From Kribbella sindirgiensis (GTDB lineage Bacteria > Actinomycetota > Actinomycetes > Propionibacteriales > Kribbellaceae): a DNA stretch of 64,000 nt. Numbering within the stretch: the stretch's first letter is position 1; each line of letters begins with the position of its first letter. The stretch covers positions 682,001 through 746,000 of the forward strand of contig NZ_SJKA01000002.1 of NCBI RefSeq assembly GCF_004331435.1, in the 5' to 3' direction. Below the pieces are notes generated by a model. That model searched no databases, had not been told where the DNA came from, and saw only the letters and a program-made list of their open reading frames with translations. The position numbers were made by a program, and so were the translations under genes. Below are positions 26,088-33,791 of this stretch, in pieces.

Positions 26088-26918
26088 ATGGACGAGATCG
26101 ACTTCCGGACGGCCGACGGGCGGGTCCTGCACGGGTACGACAGCGCGCCCGGTGACGACGCGCGGCTGGCGGTCGTCTGGCACCACGGCACGCCGAACCT
26201 GGGCACGCCACCGGCACCGCTGTACGAGGCGGGCGAGTGGCTCGGCATCCGGTGGATCTCGTTCGACCGGCCCGGGTACGGCGGTTCGACCGCGGCACCC
26301 GGCCGCACGATGGCCTCGGTCGCCGCCGACCTGACCACGGTCCTCGACACACTCGGGATCGGCACCTGCGCACTGATGGGCTACTCCGGCGGCGGCTCCT
26401 ACGCACTCGGCTCCGCCGCCGTGCTCGGCGACCGCGTCGAGGCCGTCGCCACCTTCGCCGCGATCGCGCCGTACGGCATGGAGGGCTGGTACGACGGGAT
26501 GATCGACTCCGGCCGCGCCGCGCTGCAGGCCGCGGTGGCGGGCCGCGCGGCCCGACTGCACAACGAGGCGGTCGAGTACGACCCGGAGTTCACCGACTCC
26601 GACGTCGCGATGTTCGACGGCCCGTGGGGCTGGCTCGGCTCGGTCGCCGGCGACAAGGCGATGCCCAACGGCCCCGACGGCGCCGTCGACGACGACTGCT
26701 CGTACGTCGTCCCATGGGGCTGCGACCCGGCCACGATCACCGCCCCGGTCCTCCTCCTCCACGGCACCGCCGACCACATCATCCCCAGCACCCACGCGGG
26801 CTGGCTCGCCGCGAACCTCCCCACCGCCGAACTCGCCCTGCACCCCGGCCTCAGCCACATCTCGATCCTCAGCCAGTCCGAATCCGCCCTGGAGTGGATC
26901 CGGGACCGAACCGGCTGA
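26088..26918 (+). CDS. Alpha/beta hydrolase
   Basis: 276 residues. The nucleophile elbow is GYSGGGS near residue 93, the oxyanion region is HHGTPN near 37, the acid is the Asp in LHGTADHIIPS and the base His is in PGLSHISIL near the end. This is a complete Ser-Asp-His set, so it should be an active esterase, lipase or related hydrolase in the cytoplasm. There is no signal peptide. ATG 26088 has GGTGAAG before it; ATG 26076 is an alternative. The substrate is unknown. Confidence 0.87.
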   Translation: MDEIDFRTADGRVLHGYDSAPGDDARLAVVWHHGTPNLGTPPAPLYEAGEWLGIRWISFDRPGYGGSTAAPGRTMASVAADLTTVLDTLGIGTCALMGYSGGGSYALGSAAVLGDRVEAVATFAAIAPYGMEGWYDGMIDSGRAALQAAVAGRAARLHNEAVEYDPEFTDSDVAMFDGPWGWLGSVAGDKAMPNGPDGAVDDDCSYVVPWGCDPATITAPVLLLHGTADHIIPSTHAGWLAANLPTAELALHPGLSHISILSQSESALEWIRDRTG

Positions 26919-27043
26919 CCGAGGGTCAGGTGTGCGCTCTCAACAGGTAGAGCACCCCGAGACGCCGTACACGCCGACCCTCAACACGCTCAGGTGCACT
27001 ACCCAGCGGACTGACACCTCCTGTCCATCTGCACACCAACAAC

Positions 27044-27092
27044 ATTCCAAGCAATGGCTTGACATTGGATGTGGTGTGGCGCATATTCCAAT
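27044..27092 (+). promoter_or_regulatory. Promoter with overlapping palindromes before the ArsR-type gene
   Basis: TTGACA at 27059-27064 and CATATT at 27082-27087 are separated by 17 bp. The -10 lies only 6 bp before the ATG at 27094, so the message is probably leaderless. The palindrome CAAGC-AATG-GCTTG at 27048-27061 covers the -35, and TTCCAA / TTGGAA half sites recur at 27045-27050, 27065-27069, 27087-27092 and in the first codons. This suits autoregulation by the ArsR-type protein. Confidence 0.6.
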
Positions 27093-27093
27093 C

Positions 27094-27684
27094 ATGTCTT
27101 TGGAAAAGGATCCGCAGCGGGCGCGGCTGCTGAACGATCCGCTGGCGATTCGGGCGATGGCGCATCCGGTGCGGCTCGACCTGCAGTCGCTGCTCGGGCG
27201 CGAGGGCCCGCTGACGGCGGCCGAGGCGGCGCGGCGGCTGGGGATCAGCCAGGCGCTGGCGTCGCACCACCTGCGGCAGCTGGCGAAGTACGACTTCGTC
27301 GAACCGGCGCCGGGCAAGGACAACCGGGAGCGGCCGTGGCGCCTGGTGTCCACGTCGCAGTCGTGGCGGGACGCGATCAAGACGCCCGAAGGCGCGGCCG
27401 CCGCCGACGTACTCGAGCAACTGATGGCCGAGCGGGCGCTGGACGCGCTGGCGAAATGGCAGCAGCAGCGCCTGCTGGCCGACCCGGTCTGGCGGGACAA
27501 CTCCGGCATCGGGCAGACCGGTCTCTACCTGACCGGCGAGGAGCTGGCGGAGATCGTTGGGCAGATCAACGAGCTCCTGCAGCGCTGGGTGGACGAGCGG
27601 CCGATCGACGACAAGTCCACCCGGCCGGCGGGAAGCCGGCACGTCTCGTTCACCCAGATCGTTGCGGTCTCACCCGAGGAGTAA
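27094..27684 (+). CDS. ArsR-type winged-helix transcriptional regulator
   Basis: 196 residues. A winged helix-turn-helix (about 18-90) has IRAMAHPVRLDLQSLLG and AAEAARRLGISQALASHHLRQL, typical of ArsR/HTH_20 regulators. The C-terminal half is a helical domain found in regulators paired with MFS exporters. I start at ATG 27094, placed right behind a good promoter; the longer open frame upstream has no ribosome site. The MFS gene follows after 4 bp, so the pair is an operon and the regulator probably represses its own exporter. No metal-binding cysteines are visible, so a metal role is unlikely. Confidence 0.85.
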   Translation: MSLEKDPQRARLLNDPLAIRAMAHPVRLDLQSLLGREGPLTAAEAARRLGISQALASHHLRQLAKYDFVEPAPGKDNRERPWRLVSTSQSWRDAIKTPEGAAAADVLEQLMAERALDALAKWQQQRLLADPVWRDNSGIGQTGLYLTGEELAEIVGQINELLQRWVDERPIDDKSTRPAGSRHVSFTQIVAVSPEE

Positions 27685-27688
27685 GCAC

Positions 27689-28945
27689 ATGAAGGACTTG
27701 TGGGGCGTCCTCGCGCGGCAGCGTGACTATCGGCTGATGCTCAGCGCCGGCCTGATCTCGCTCACCGGTGACTGGCTGCTGCGCACCGGGCTCGCGTTCC
27801 AGGTGTACGTACTGACCGGCTCGACACTCGCCTCCGGCGGACTGCTGCTCGCGTCGTTCCTCCCCGCCGTGCTGCTCGGGTCGCTGGCCGGTGTCTTCGT
27901 CGACCGGTGGAACCAGCGCACCACCATGATCGTGACGAACGTCCTGAACGCCGTCGTACTGCTCCCCCTGATCGCCGTCCACGACGCCAGCATGATCTGG
28001 ATCGTGTACGCCGTCGTCCTGGCGCAGAGCTGTCTGCAGCAGTTCTTCACGCCGGCCGAACAGTCACTGGTCCCGCTCCTCGTGAACTCCGACCAACTGG
28101 TGACCGCGAACGCGCTGAACAGTCAGATCCGCGACCTCGCCCGCCTGGTCGGCGCCGCGCTCGGCGGCGTGCTCGCGGCCGCCGGCGGACTCACGCTCCT
28201 TGCCATCGGCGATGCCGTGACGTTCCTCGCCGCCGTCGTGCTGGTCGCCGCGATGCGGCACCGGCAGGTTCGGCCCGACGCCAAGGAGGAGACGGCCGGC
28301 GGCGCGATCAAGCGGCTGAAGGAAGAGTGGACCGAGGGCTTGCGGCTGTGCGTCGCGGGTCCGGCGATGCGGCTGTTCTTCGTGTTCTGCCTGGTCACCG
28401 GCGTCGGTGAAGGGATCATGAGCACGCTGTTCGCACCGTTCGTCAGCGCCGAGGTCGGCGGCGACGGGAAGGTGTACGGCCTGATCGTGTCGTCGCAGGC
28501 GATCGGCGGGATCGTCGGCGGTCTGGTCGCGGCCGCGATCGGTTCCCGCTGGCCGGCCGCGACCTTGTGGGGACTCGGCGCGTTCGCGTTCGGGCTGATC
28601 GACATCGCGCTGTTCCTCTACCCGTTGGCGTCGGACAGCGTGATTCCGGCGTTCGTGTGCATGATCGTCGTCGGCCTGCCCGGCGCGCTCACGATCGCCG
28701 GGATGATGACGGTGTTCCAGAGCCTCACCGTCGACGGCACCCGCGGCCGCATCTACGGCGCGGTCGGCGCCGCCGAAAGCATCGCGGTCCTGCTCGGCAT
28801 CGCCGCGGCCGGCCTGCTCGGCGACGCCGTCGGCATCATCCCGATCCTGGTCTTCCAGGGCCTCGGGTACGTCGTGGGCGGGCTGGTGGTACTCAGTCGG
28901 CGGCGGGCTCTGGTTCCTCGGCCGGAATCTGCTCTGACGGTGTGA
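27689..28945 (+). CDS. MFS transporter (exporter type)
   Basis: 418 residues with 10-12 hydrophobic segments. The loop VFVDRWNQRTTM matches the conserved MFS motif A region (D-R-x-x-R). The sequence is close to the enterobactin/macrolide exporter group of MFS proteins (MFS_3). It follows the ArsR-type gene by 4 bp with ribosome site GAGGAG. The substrate is unknown; a drug or metabolite exporter is likely. Its last 53 bp overlap the end of the convergent CBS-domain gene. Confidence 0.88.
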   Translation: MKDLWGVLARQRDYRLMLSAGLISLTGDWLLRTGLAFQVYVLTGSTLASGGLLLASFLPAVLLGSLAGVFVDRWNQRTTMIVTNVLNAVVLLPLIAVHDASMIWIVYAVVLAQSCLQQFFTPAEQSLVPLLVNSDQLVTANALNSQIRDLARLVGAALGGVLAAAGGLTLLAIGDAVTFLAAVVLVAAMRHRQVRPDAKEETAGGAIKRLKEEWTEGLRLCVAGPAMRLFFVFCLVTGVGEGIMSTLFAPFVSAEVGGDGKVYGLIVSSQAIGGIVGGLVAAAIGSRWPAATLWGLGAFAFGLIDIALFLYPLASDSVIPAFVCMIVVGLPGALTIAGMMTVFQSLTVDGTRGRIYGAVGAAESIAVLLGIAAAGLLGDAVGIIPILVFQGLGYVVGGLVVLSRRRALVPRPESALTV

Positions 28946-30215
28946 CCAGGTGCAGGCGGACGCGGGCGACCCGGCGGCCGTCCATCTCGGTGACGGTGAG
29001 GGTGTGGGCGTCGAACGGGACCTCGTCGCCGGTCGACGGAACCTTCCCGAGCCGGGCGGCGAGGAACCCGCCGACGGTCTCGTAGGGCCCGTCGGGGAGC
29101 TCGATCGTGGTCGCGTCGGCGAAGTCGTCCAGGTTCAGCAACCCGTCGACCTCGATGTCGCCGCTGCGCAGCCAGGTCGTCTCGGCCGGTTCCTCGTCGT
29201 ACTCGTCGGTGATGTCGCCGATCAGCTCCTCGACCAGGTCCTCGAGCGTGACGATGCCGGCAGTACCGCCGTACTCGTCGAGGACGATCGCGAGGTGGGT
29301 GCTGCGGCGGCGCATCTCGGTCAGCGTCGGCAGCAGCTTCGCGGTGTCCGGCAGCATCAGGACTTCGCGGGCCAGGTCGCCGACCCGGACCGAGCGGGTC
29401 GCGACCGCCGGGTCGAACAGGTCCCGGACGTGCACGAACCCGACGATGTCGTCGGCCGAGCCGTTCATCACCGGGTACCGCGAGTGCGGCCGTTCGGCGG
29501 CGAACTTGACCGCCTTGTACGCCGGCATCTCGGCGTCGACGAAATCCACCTCGGTGCGCGGCAGCATCAGCTCGCGCAACTGCCGGCTGCCGGCCTCGAA
29601 GACATCGTCGACGATCTTCCGCTCCTCCTCACCGAGCGACTCGTGCGCGGAGATGACGTCGCGGAGCTCCTCGTCGGACATCACCTCACGGTTCGCGTTC
29701 GGGTCGCCGCCGAGGGCGCGCACCACCAGGTCGGTGGACTTCGACAGCAGCCAGATCACCGGCCGCGCACCGGACGCGATCCGGTCCACGAGCGGCCCGA
29801 GCGCGAGCGCGAACCCCTCGGCCCGCTGCAGGGCCAGGCGTTTCGCGGCCAGCTCGCCGAGCACGATCGAGACGTACGAGATCAGGATCGTGATCAGCAC
29901 CAGCGCGACCGTGCCGGCCACCGACTCGGGCAGCCCGAGCTTCTGCAGGTGCGGTGCGAGTCCGTCCGCGAGCGTCGCGCCACCGAAGGCGGCGGACAGG
30001 AAGCCCATCAGGGTCACGCCGATCTGCACGGCGGACAGGAACCGGTTCGGGTTGGCGGCCACCTTGGCGACGATCTCGCCACGCCGGCCGCGGTGCGAGA
30101 GCGCCTTGAGCTGACTGTCCCGGAGCGAGACCAGGGCCATCTCGGCCGCGGCGAAGACCCCGCCGATCAGCACGAAGACCAGAATCAGGACGATGTTGAG
30201 CAGGGTGTCGTTCAT
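28893..30215 (-). CDS. HlyC/CorC family membrane protein with CBS domains (CNNM type)
   Basis: 440 residues. An N-terminal CNNM/DUF21 membrane domain (about 5-190, three to four segments, with GGVFAAAEMALVSLRDSQLK) is followed by two CBS domains (about 215-335; MLPRTEVDFVD and GIVTLEDLVEELIGDI) and a C-terminal CorC/HlyC domain with GLLNLDDFAD and ETVGGFLAARLGKVP. Members are linked to magnesium/cobalt export and envelope processes. A 10-bp hairpin lies 16 bp before the start codon. The gene overlaps the convergent MFS gene at its 3' end. Confidence 0.9.
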   Translation of the reverse strand: MNDTLLNIVLILVFVLIGGVFAAAEMALVSLRDSQLKALSHRGRRGEIVAKVAANPNRFLSAVQIGVTLMGFLSAAFGGATLADGLAPHLQKLGLPESVAGTVALVLITILISYVSIVLGELAAKRLALQRAEGFALALGPLVDRIASGARPVIWLLSKSTDLVVRALGGDPNANREVMSDEELRDVISAHESLGEEERKIVDDVFEAGSRQLRELMLPRTEVDFVDAEMPAYKAVKFAAERPHSRYPVMNGSADDIVGFVHVRDLFDPAVATRSVRVGDLAREVLMLPDTAKLLPTLTEMRRRSTHLAIVLDEYGGTAGIVTLEDLVEELIGDITDEYDEEPAETTWLRSGDIEVDGLLNLDDFADATTIELPDGPYETVGGFLAARLGKVPSTGDEVPFDAHTLTVTEMDGRRVARVRLHLVTPSEQIPAEEPEPAAD

Positions 30216-30231
30216 GGGTGCGGTTTCCTAG

Positions 30232-30259
30232 CGCCCTCTCGTCAGACGTCGAGAGGGCG
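30232..30259 (-). promoter_or_regulatory. Leader hairpin of the CorC-type gene
   Basis: CGCCCTCTCG at 30232-30241 pairs perfectly with CGAGAGGGCG at 30250-30259 around an 8-base loop containing GACGTC. On the minus strand the stem ends 16 bp before the ATG, just upstream of the ribosome site TAGGAAA. It could be a translation control hairpin or a stop for upstream transcription. No full magnesium riboswitch is recognisable. Confidence 0.5.
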
Positions 30260-30384
30260 GGCGTTGGGCGTAGTCGTCCATCTACCAACTCTAGCGGTGG
30301 GCGGTCCCACAGTGCATGTTCGAGTTTGTTGGTTTACGATGATTCCTGGCTGCCCAAGCGTCGGACGGCCGGGAGGGTCAATCG

Positions 30385-31431
30385 ATGAACACACCGCGCG
30401 GAGCGCGCCGGACGGACACCAGGCTGTCGGACGGCCGCGAGCTGATCTACTACGACCCGGCCGACGCGCCGGCCCGGGCGCCGCTCGAGGACACCCGCGG
30501 CCTGCCCGCGCCGCAGCCGCAGGTCGAGCTGCGCACCGATCCGCTCACCGGCGACGTGATCACCTACGCGACGCACCGCAACACCCGGACGTACCTACCG
30601 CCGGCGGACCAGTGCCCGCTGTGCGCGAGCAAGCCGGGCAACCCGACCGAGATCCCGGACCACGACTACAACGTCGCCGTCTTCGAGAACCGGTTCCCGT
30701 CCTTCGCCGGCCCCGGCCGGACCGAGGTGGTCTGCTTCACCAGCGACCACAACCGCTCGTTCACCGATCTGTCCCAGGGGCAGGCCCGGCTGGTCGTCGA
30801 CACCTGGGCCGACCGGACCGCGGAGCTCGGCGCCCGCGACGACGTCGAGCTGGTGTTCCCGTTCGAGAACCGCGGCCGCGAGATCGGCGTCACGCTCAGC
30901 CACCCGCACGGCCAGATCTACGCCTACCCGTTCGTCCCGCCGCGGATGCAGAACCTGCTGCGGCAGGCCCGCAAGCACCAAGAAGTTGCCGGTAGCAACC
31001 TGTTCGCCGACGTCCTGGCCGCCGAGCGCAAGGAAGGCACCCGGGTCGTCGCCGAGAACGGCAACTGGACCGCGTTCGTCCCGGAGGCCGCCCGCTGGCC
31101 GGTCGAGGTGCACCTGTACCCGCACCGCCAGGTCGGCGGCATCGACGAACTGTCGGTCGGCGAGCGCGACGACTTCGCCGAGCTGTACCTCGACGTCCTG
31201 CAACGCCTCGACGGTCTGTACGGCGAGCCGCTGCCGTACATCGCCGCCTGGCACCAGGCCCCGGTCCGGATCGATCGCGAGCTCGGCTACCTGCACCTGG
31301 AGCTGTTGTCGATCCGGCGGGCCAAGGACAAGATCAAGTACCTGGCCGGCTCCGAGTCCGGCATGGGCGCGTTCATCAGTGACACCCGGCCCGAGGATGT
31401 GGCCGAGACCCTGCGAAAGGCCGGCCAGTGA
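30385..31431 (+). CDS. galT: Galactose-1-phosphate uridylyltransferase
   Basis: 348 residues. It exchanges UMP between UDP-glucose and galactose-1-phosphate in the Leloir pathway. Motifs are CPLC (zinc pair) near residue 75, the FENRFPSF stretch, ENRGREIGVTLSHPHGQIYAYP with the nucleophile His of HPHGQ, and the C-terminal zinc/His region around YIAAWHQAP. ATG 30385 follows GGGAGGG at a good distance. It overlaps galK by 4 bp, so they form an operon. A DeoR-type regulator lies 1.5 kb downstream on the other strand; no galE is in the window. Confidence 0.94.
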   Translation: MNTPRGARRTDTRLSDGRELIYYDPADAPARAPLEDTRGLPAPQPQVELRTDPLTGDVITYATHRNTRTYLPPADQCPLCASKPGNPTEIPDHDYNVAVFENRFPSFAGPGRTEVVCFTSDHNRSFTDLSQGQARLVVDTWADRTAELGARDDVELVFPFENRGREIGVTLSHPHGQIYAYPFVPPRMQNLLRQARKHQEVAGSNLFADVLAAERKEGTRVVAENGNWTAFVPEAARWPVEVHLYPHRQVGGIDELSVGERDDFAELYLDVLQRLDGLYGEPLPYIAAWHQAPVRIDRELGYLHLELLSIRRAKDKIKYLAGSESGMGAFISDTRPEDVAETLRKAGQ

Positions 31432-32555
31432 GCTTCCAGAAGGTTTTCGGTACGTCGCCCGACGGCACGTGGCGCGCCCCGGGCCGGGTCAACCTGATCG
31501 GCGAGCACACCGACTACAACGACGGCCTGGTGCTCCCGATCGCGCTGCCGAACCGGATCCTGGTCACCGCCTCGAAGCGGGACGACGGCCGGATCGCCGT
31601 CGCGTCGAGCGGGCACCGGGGCGTCACCGAGTTCGCGATCGACGACCTGGCCCCGGGGTCGGTCGGCGACTGGGCCGCGTACCCGGCCGGTGCGGCCTGG
31701 ATCCTGCGCGAGTCCGGCTACCCGATCGGCGGCGCGAACCTGCTCGTCGACTCGGACCTTCCGTCCGGTGCCGGCCTCTCGTCGTCGGCCGCCCTGCTGT
31801 GCGCGACGTTCGTCGCGCTACTGGGTCTGCGCGACATCGAGGTCGACCCGGCCGAGATCGCGCGGCTGGCCCAGAAGGCCGAGAACCAGTACGTCGGCGC
31901 GCCCGTCGGACTCATGGACCAGATGGCCTCGATGTGCTGCACCGCGGGCCACGCACTGTTCTTCGACATCCGCGCGATGTCCACCGACCAGATTCCGTTC
32001 GACCCGCCGGCGGACGATCTCGCGCTGCTGGTCGTCGATGTGAAGGCACCGCACCGGCACGTCGACGGTGAGTACGCCGCACGCCGGACGAGCTGCGAGC
32101 AGGCGGCGGCCGAACTCGGCGTACCGGCGTTGCGGTCGATCGCGTTCGAGGACCTCGACGACGCGCTCGGACGGTTGCCGGACGACGTCGTACGGCGGCG
32201 TGTGCGGCACGTGGTGACCGAGATCCGCCGGGTCGAGGACGCGGTCGCGTTGATGCGGGCCGGCAAGCTGCGCGAGGTGGGTCCGCTGTTCACCGCATCG
32301 CACGCCTCGCTGCGCGACGACTTCGAGATCACCGTGCCGGAGCTCGACGTCGCCGTCGACACCGCGCTGGAGGCCGGTGCGCTCGGGGCGCGGATGACCG
32401 GTGGTGGTTTCGGTGGTTGCATCATCGCGCTGGTCGAGGCGTCGGCGGCCGATTCCGTGCTGTCCGCGATCGAGAAAGCCTTTGCGGAACACGGTTTCTC
32501 GGCCCCGACCTCACTCGCCGCAACCCCATCAGCCGGCGCCTCCCGCGTCAGCTGA
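31428..32555 (+). CDS. galK: Galactokinase
   Basis: 375 residues of the GHMP kinase family. It phosphorylates galactose at C1 with ATP. The galactokinase signature WRAPGRVNLIGEHTDYNDG lies near residue 15, the ATP loop SDLPSGAGLSSSAAL near 108, and the third GHMP motif GALGARMTGGGFGGCIIAL near 320. The catalytic Asp is in GLMDQMAS. The GTG start overlaps the galT stop codon as GTGA. The palindromic repeat locus begins 22 bp after its stop codon and may also end its transcript. Confidence 0.95.
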   Translation: MSFQKVFGTSPDGTWRAPGRVNLIGEHTDYNDGLVLPIALPNRILVTASKRDDGRIAVASSGHRGVTEFAIDDLAPGSVGDWAAYPAGAAWILRESGYPIGGANLLVDSDLPSGAGLSSSAALLCATFVALLGLRDIEVDPAEIARLAQKAENQYVGAPVGLMDQMASMCCTAGHALFFDIRAMSTDQIPFDPPADDLALLVVDVKAPHRHVDGEYAARRTSCEQAAAELGVPALRSIAFEDLDDALGRLPDDVVRRRVRHVVTEIRRVEDAVALMRAGKLREVGPLFTASHASLRDDFEITVPELDVAVDTALEAGALGARMTGGGFGGCIIALVEASAADSVLSAIEKAFAEHGFSAPTSLAATPSAGASRVS

Positions 32556-32576
32556 CATCGCGCACCACCCGCTGAC

Positions 32577-32780
32577 GCCTCCCCAAACCAGTTTGGGGAG
32601 GCGCGCCCTCCCACATCGGGCAGTACGGCTCCCCAATCCACGCACAGAGCCCCCCAAACCGGTTTGGGGAGGTTTGGCACCGGGATCGGGGCGCGCACAG
32701 TCCCCAAACCGGTTTGGGGAGGTTTTTCGCCGGGACTGGGGAGGGCTGCTGCCCGATTTGGGTGGGTAGAACTCCCCACA
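32577..32780. repeat. Second locus of the CCCCAAACyrGTTTGGGG palindromic repeat
   Basis: Three palindromes: 32577-32602 (12-bp stem, centre CA), 32652-32669 and 32701-32720 (both perfect, centre CG). The spacer at 32603-32650 matches the 212-476 repeat unit in the same orientation (CCCxCATCGGGCAG, then CTCCCCAATCC). The stretch 32733-32780 matches it in the reverse orientation (CTGGGGAG, CTGCTGCCCGATTTGGGTGG). Units of one family are therefore present in both orientations between galK and the DeoR-type gene. The first palindrome is placed like a galK terminator. Confidence 0.88.
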
Positions 32781-32830
32781 GCGCTCCGGCCTGTGGCACA
32801 GCGCCGGGGCGAGGCACCCGCGCCGACGCC

Positions 32831-32855
32831 GACGCGACGCGACGCGACGCGACGC
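32831..32855. repeat. GACGC pentamer run (five copies)
   Basis: Five exact GACGC copies stand between the palindromic repeat and the DeoR-type gene, preceded by GCCGACGCC. The stretch is non-coding and may vary in copy number by slippage. It lies about 45 bp after the 3' end of the DeoR-type gene. Confidence 0.85.
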
Positions 32856-32899
32856 GCGAAGTCTCCGGCGCTGCGCGCGTCAGTTGACGTGCGGGGTGT

Positions 32900-33718
32900 T
32901 CATGAAGCGATGACTAGGTCACATCCTGTGTCGCGCATGGCTTTGCGGGCGGCGGTCGTGAGGCCGTTGTCGGTGACGATCACGTCCAGGTCGGACCAGG
33001 TCGCGAACGTACTCAGGCCGACGGTCCCCCACTTGGTGTGGTCCGCGACGACGACCACCTCACGGCTCGCGGCGATGAACGACCGGTTGGTCTCGGCCTC
33101 CATCAGGTTCGGCGTGCTCAACCCGTGCTCGGCGTCGACACCGTGCGCGCCGAGGAACAGCAGGTCCAGGTGCAGCGACGCCAGCGCGGCGGTGGCGATC
33201 GGGCCGACCAGCGCGTCCGACGGTGTCCGGATGCCGCCGATCAGGACGACGGTGCGGTCCGAGCGCCCGTTGCCGTGGAACACGTCGGCGATCCGCGCCG
33301 AGTTCGTGACAACTGTCAAGTTCTCGACCCGCAACAGCTGCCGGGCCAGCGCGTACGTCGTCGTACCGGCGCCGATGCCGATCGCGCTGTCCGGCTGGAC
33401 CCGGGTGGCGGCCTCGGCGGCGATCGCCTGCTTGGCCGCGGACTCCTGGGTCAGCTTGGCGTCGAAGCCCGGCTCGTGCGCGCTGCGCAGGCCGACGGAG
33501 GTCGCGCCGCCGTGCACCTTGTGCAGCAGACCGCTGGAGTCCAGGGCGTCCAGGTCGCGCCGGATGGTCATGTCCGAGACCCCGAACCGGTCGACCAGCT
33601 CGGCCACCGTGATCGCGCCGCGGCTGTTGACCTCGGCAACGATCGTGGCCTGTCGCTGGGCGGCGAGCTGGCCGCCGCGGCCGCGTGGCGCTTCTGCTCC
33701 GGCTGGGTTCACGCCCAC
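32900..33718 (-). CDS. DeoR/GlpR family transcriptional regulator
   Basis: 272 residues. An N-terminal DeoR helix-turn-helix (about 20-75) reads AAQRQATIVAEVNSRG, ITVAELVDRFGVSDMTIRRDLDAL and HKVHGGAT. The C-terminal DeoRC sensor (about 95-255) resembles ribose-5-phosphate isomerase and binds a phosphosugar, with GIGAGTTTYALARQL and VGPIATAALASLHLDLLFLGAHGV. It is convergent with galTK across the repeat locus. Control of galactose genes by galactose-1-phosphate is an attractive guess from position, but I find no matched operator that proves it. Confidence 0.9.
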   Translation of the reverse strand: MGVNPAGAEAPRGRGGQLAAQRQATIVAEVNSRGAITVAELVDRFGVSDMTIRRDLDALDSSGLLHKVHGGATSVGLRSAHEPGFDAKLTQESAAKQAIAAEAATRVQPDSAIGIGAGTTTYALARQLLRVENLTVVTNSARIADVFHGNGRSDRTVVLIGGIRTPSDALVGPIATAALASLHLDLLFLGAHGVDAEHGLSTPNLMEAETNRSFIAASREVVVVADHTKWGTVGLSTFATWSDLDVIVTDNGLTTAARKAMRDTGCDLVIAS

Positions 33719-33791
33719 AGCCTAATCGGGGAACGCCTCGGTGTCAGGGAAATGTGTTTGCCCGGCCGGTGGCAGCGCGTCACCCTGAAGC

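Noticed and set aside
26919..27093. tRNA-like stretch with GAGGGTC / GACCCTC arms
   Set aside because: The arms do not enclose a cloverleaf and no T-loop consensus is present. No tRNA was found anywhere in the window.
30300..30384. DeoR-type operator upstream of galT (TGTT-rich stretch)
   Set aside because: TGTTCGAGTTTGTTGG has repeat-like TTTGTT elements, but no matching site precedes the DeoR-type gene, so support is too weak to list it as a feature.
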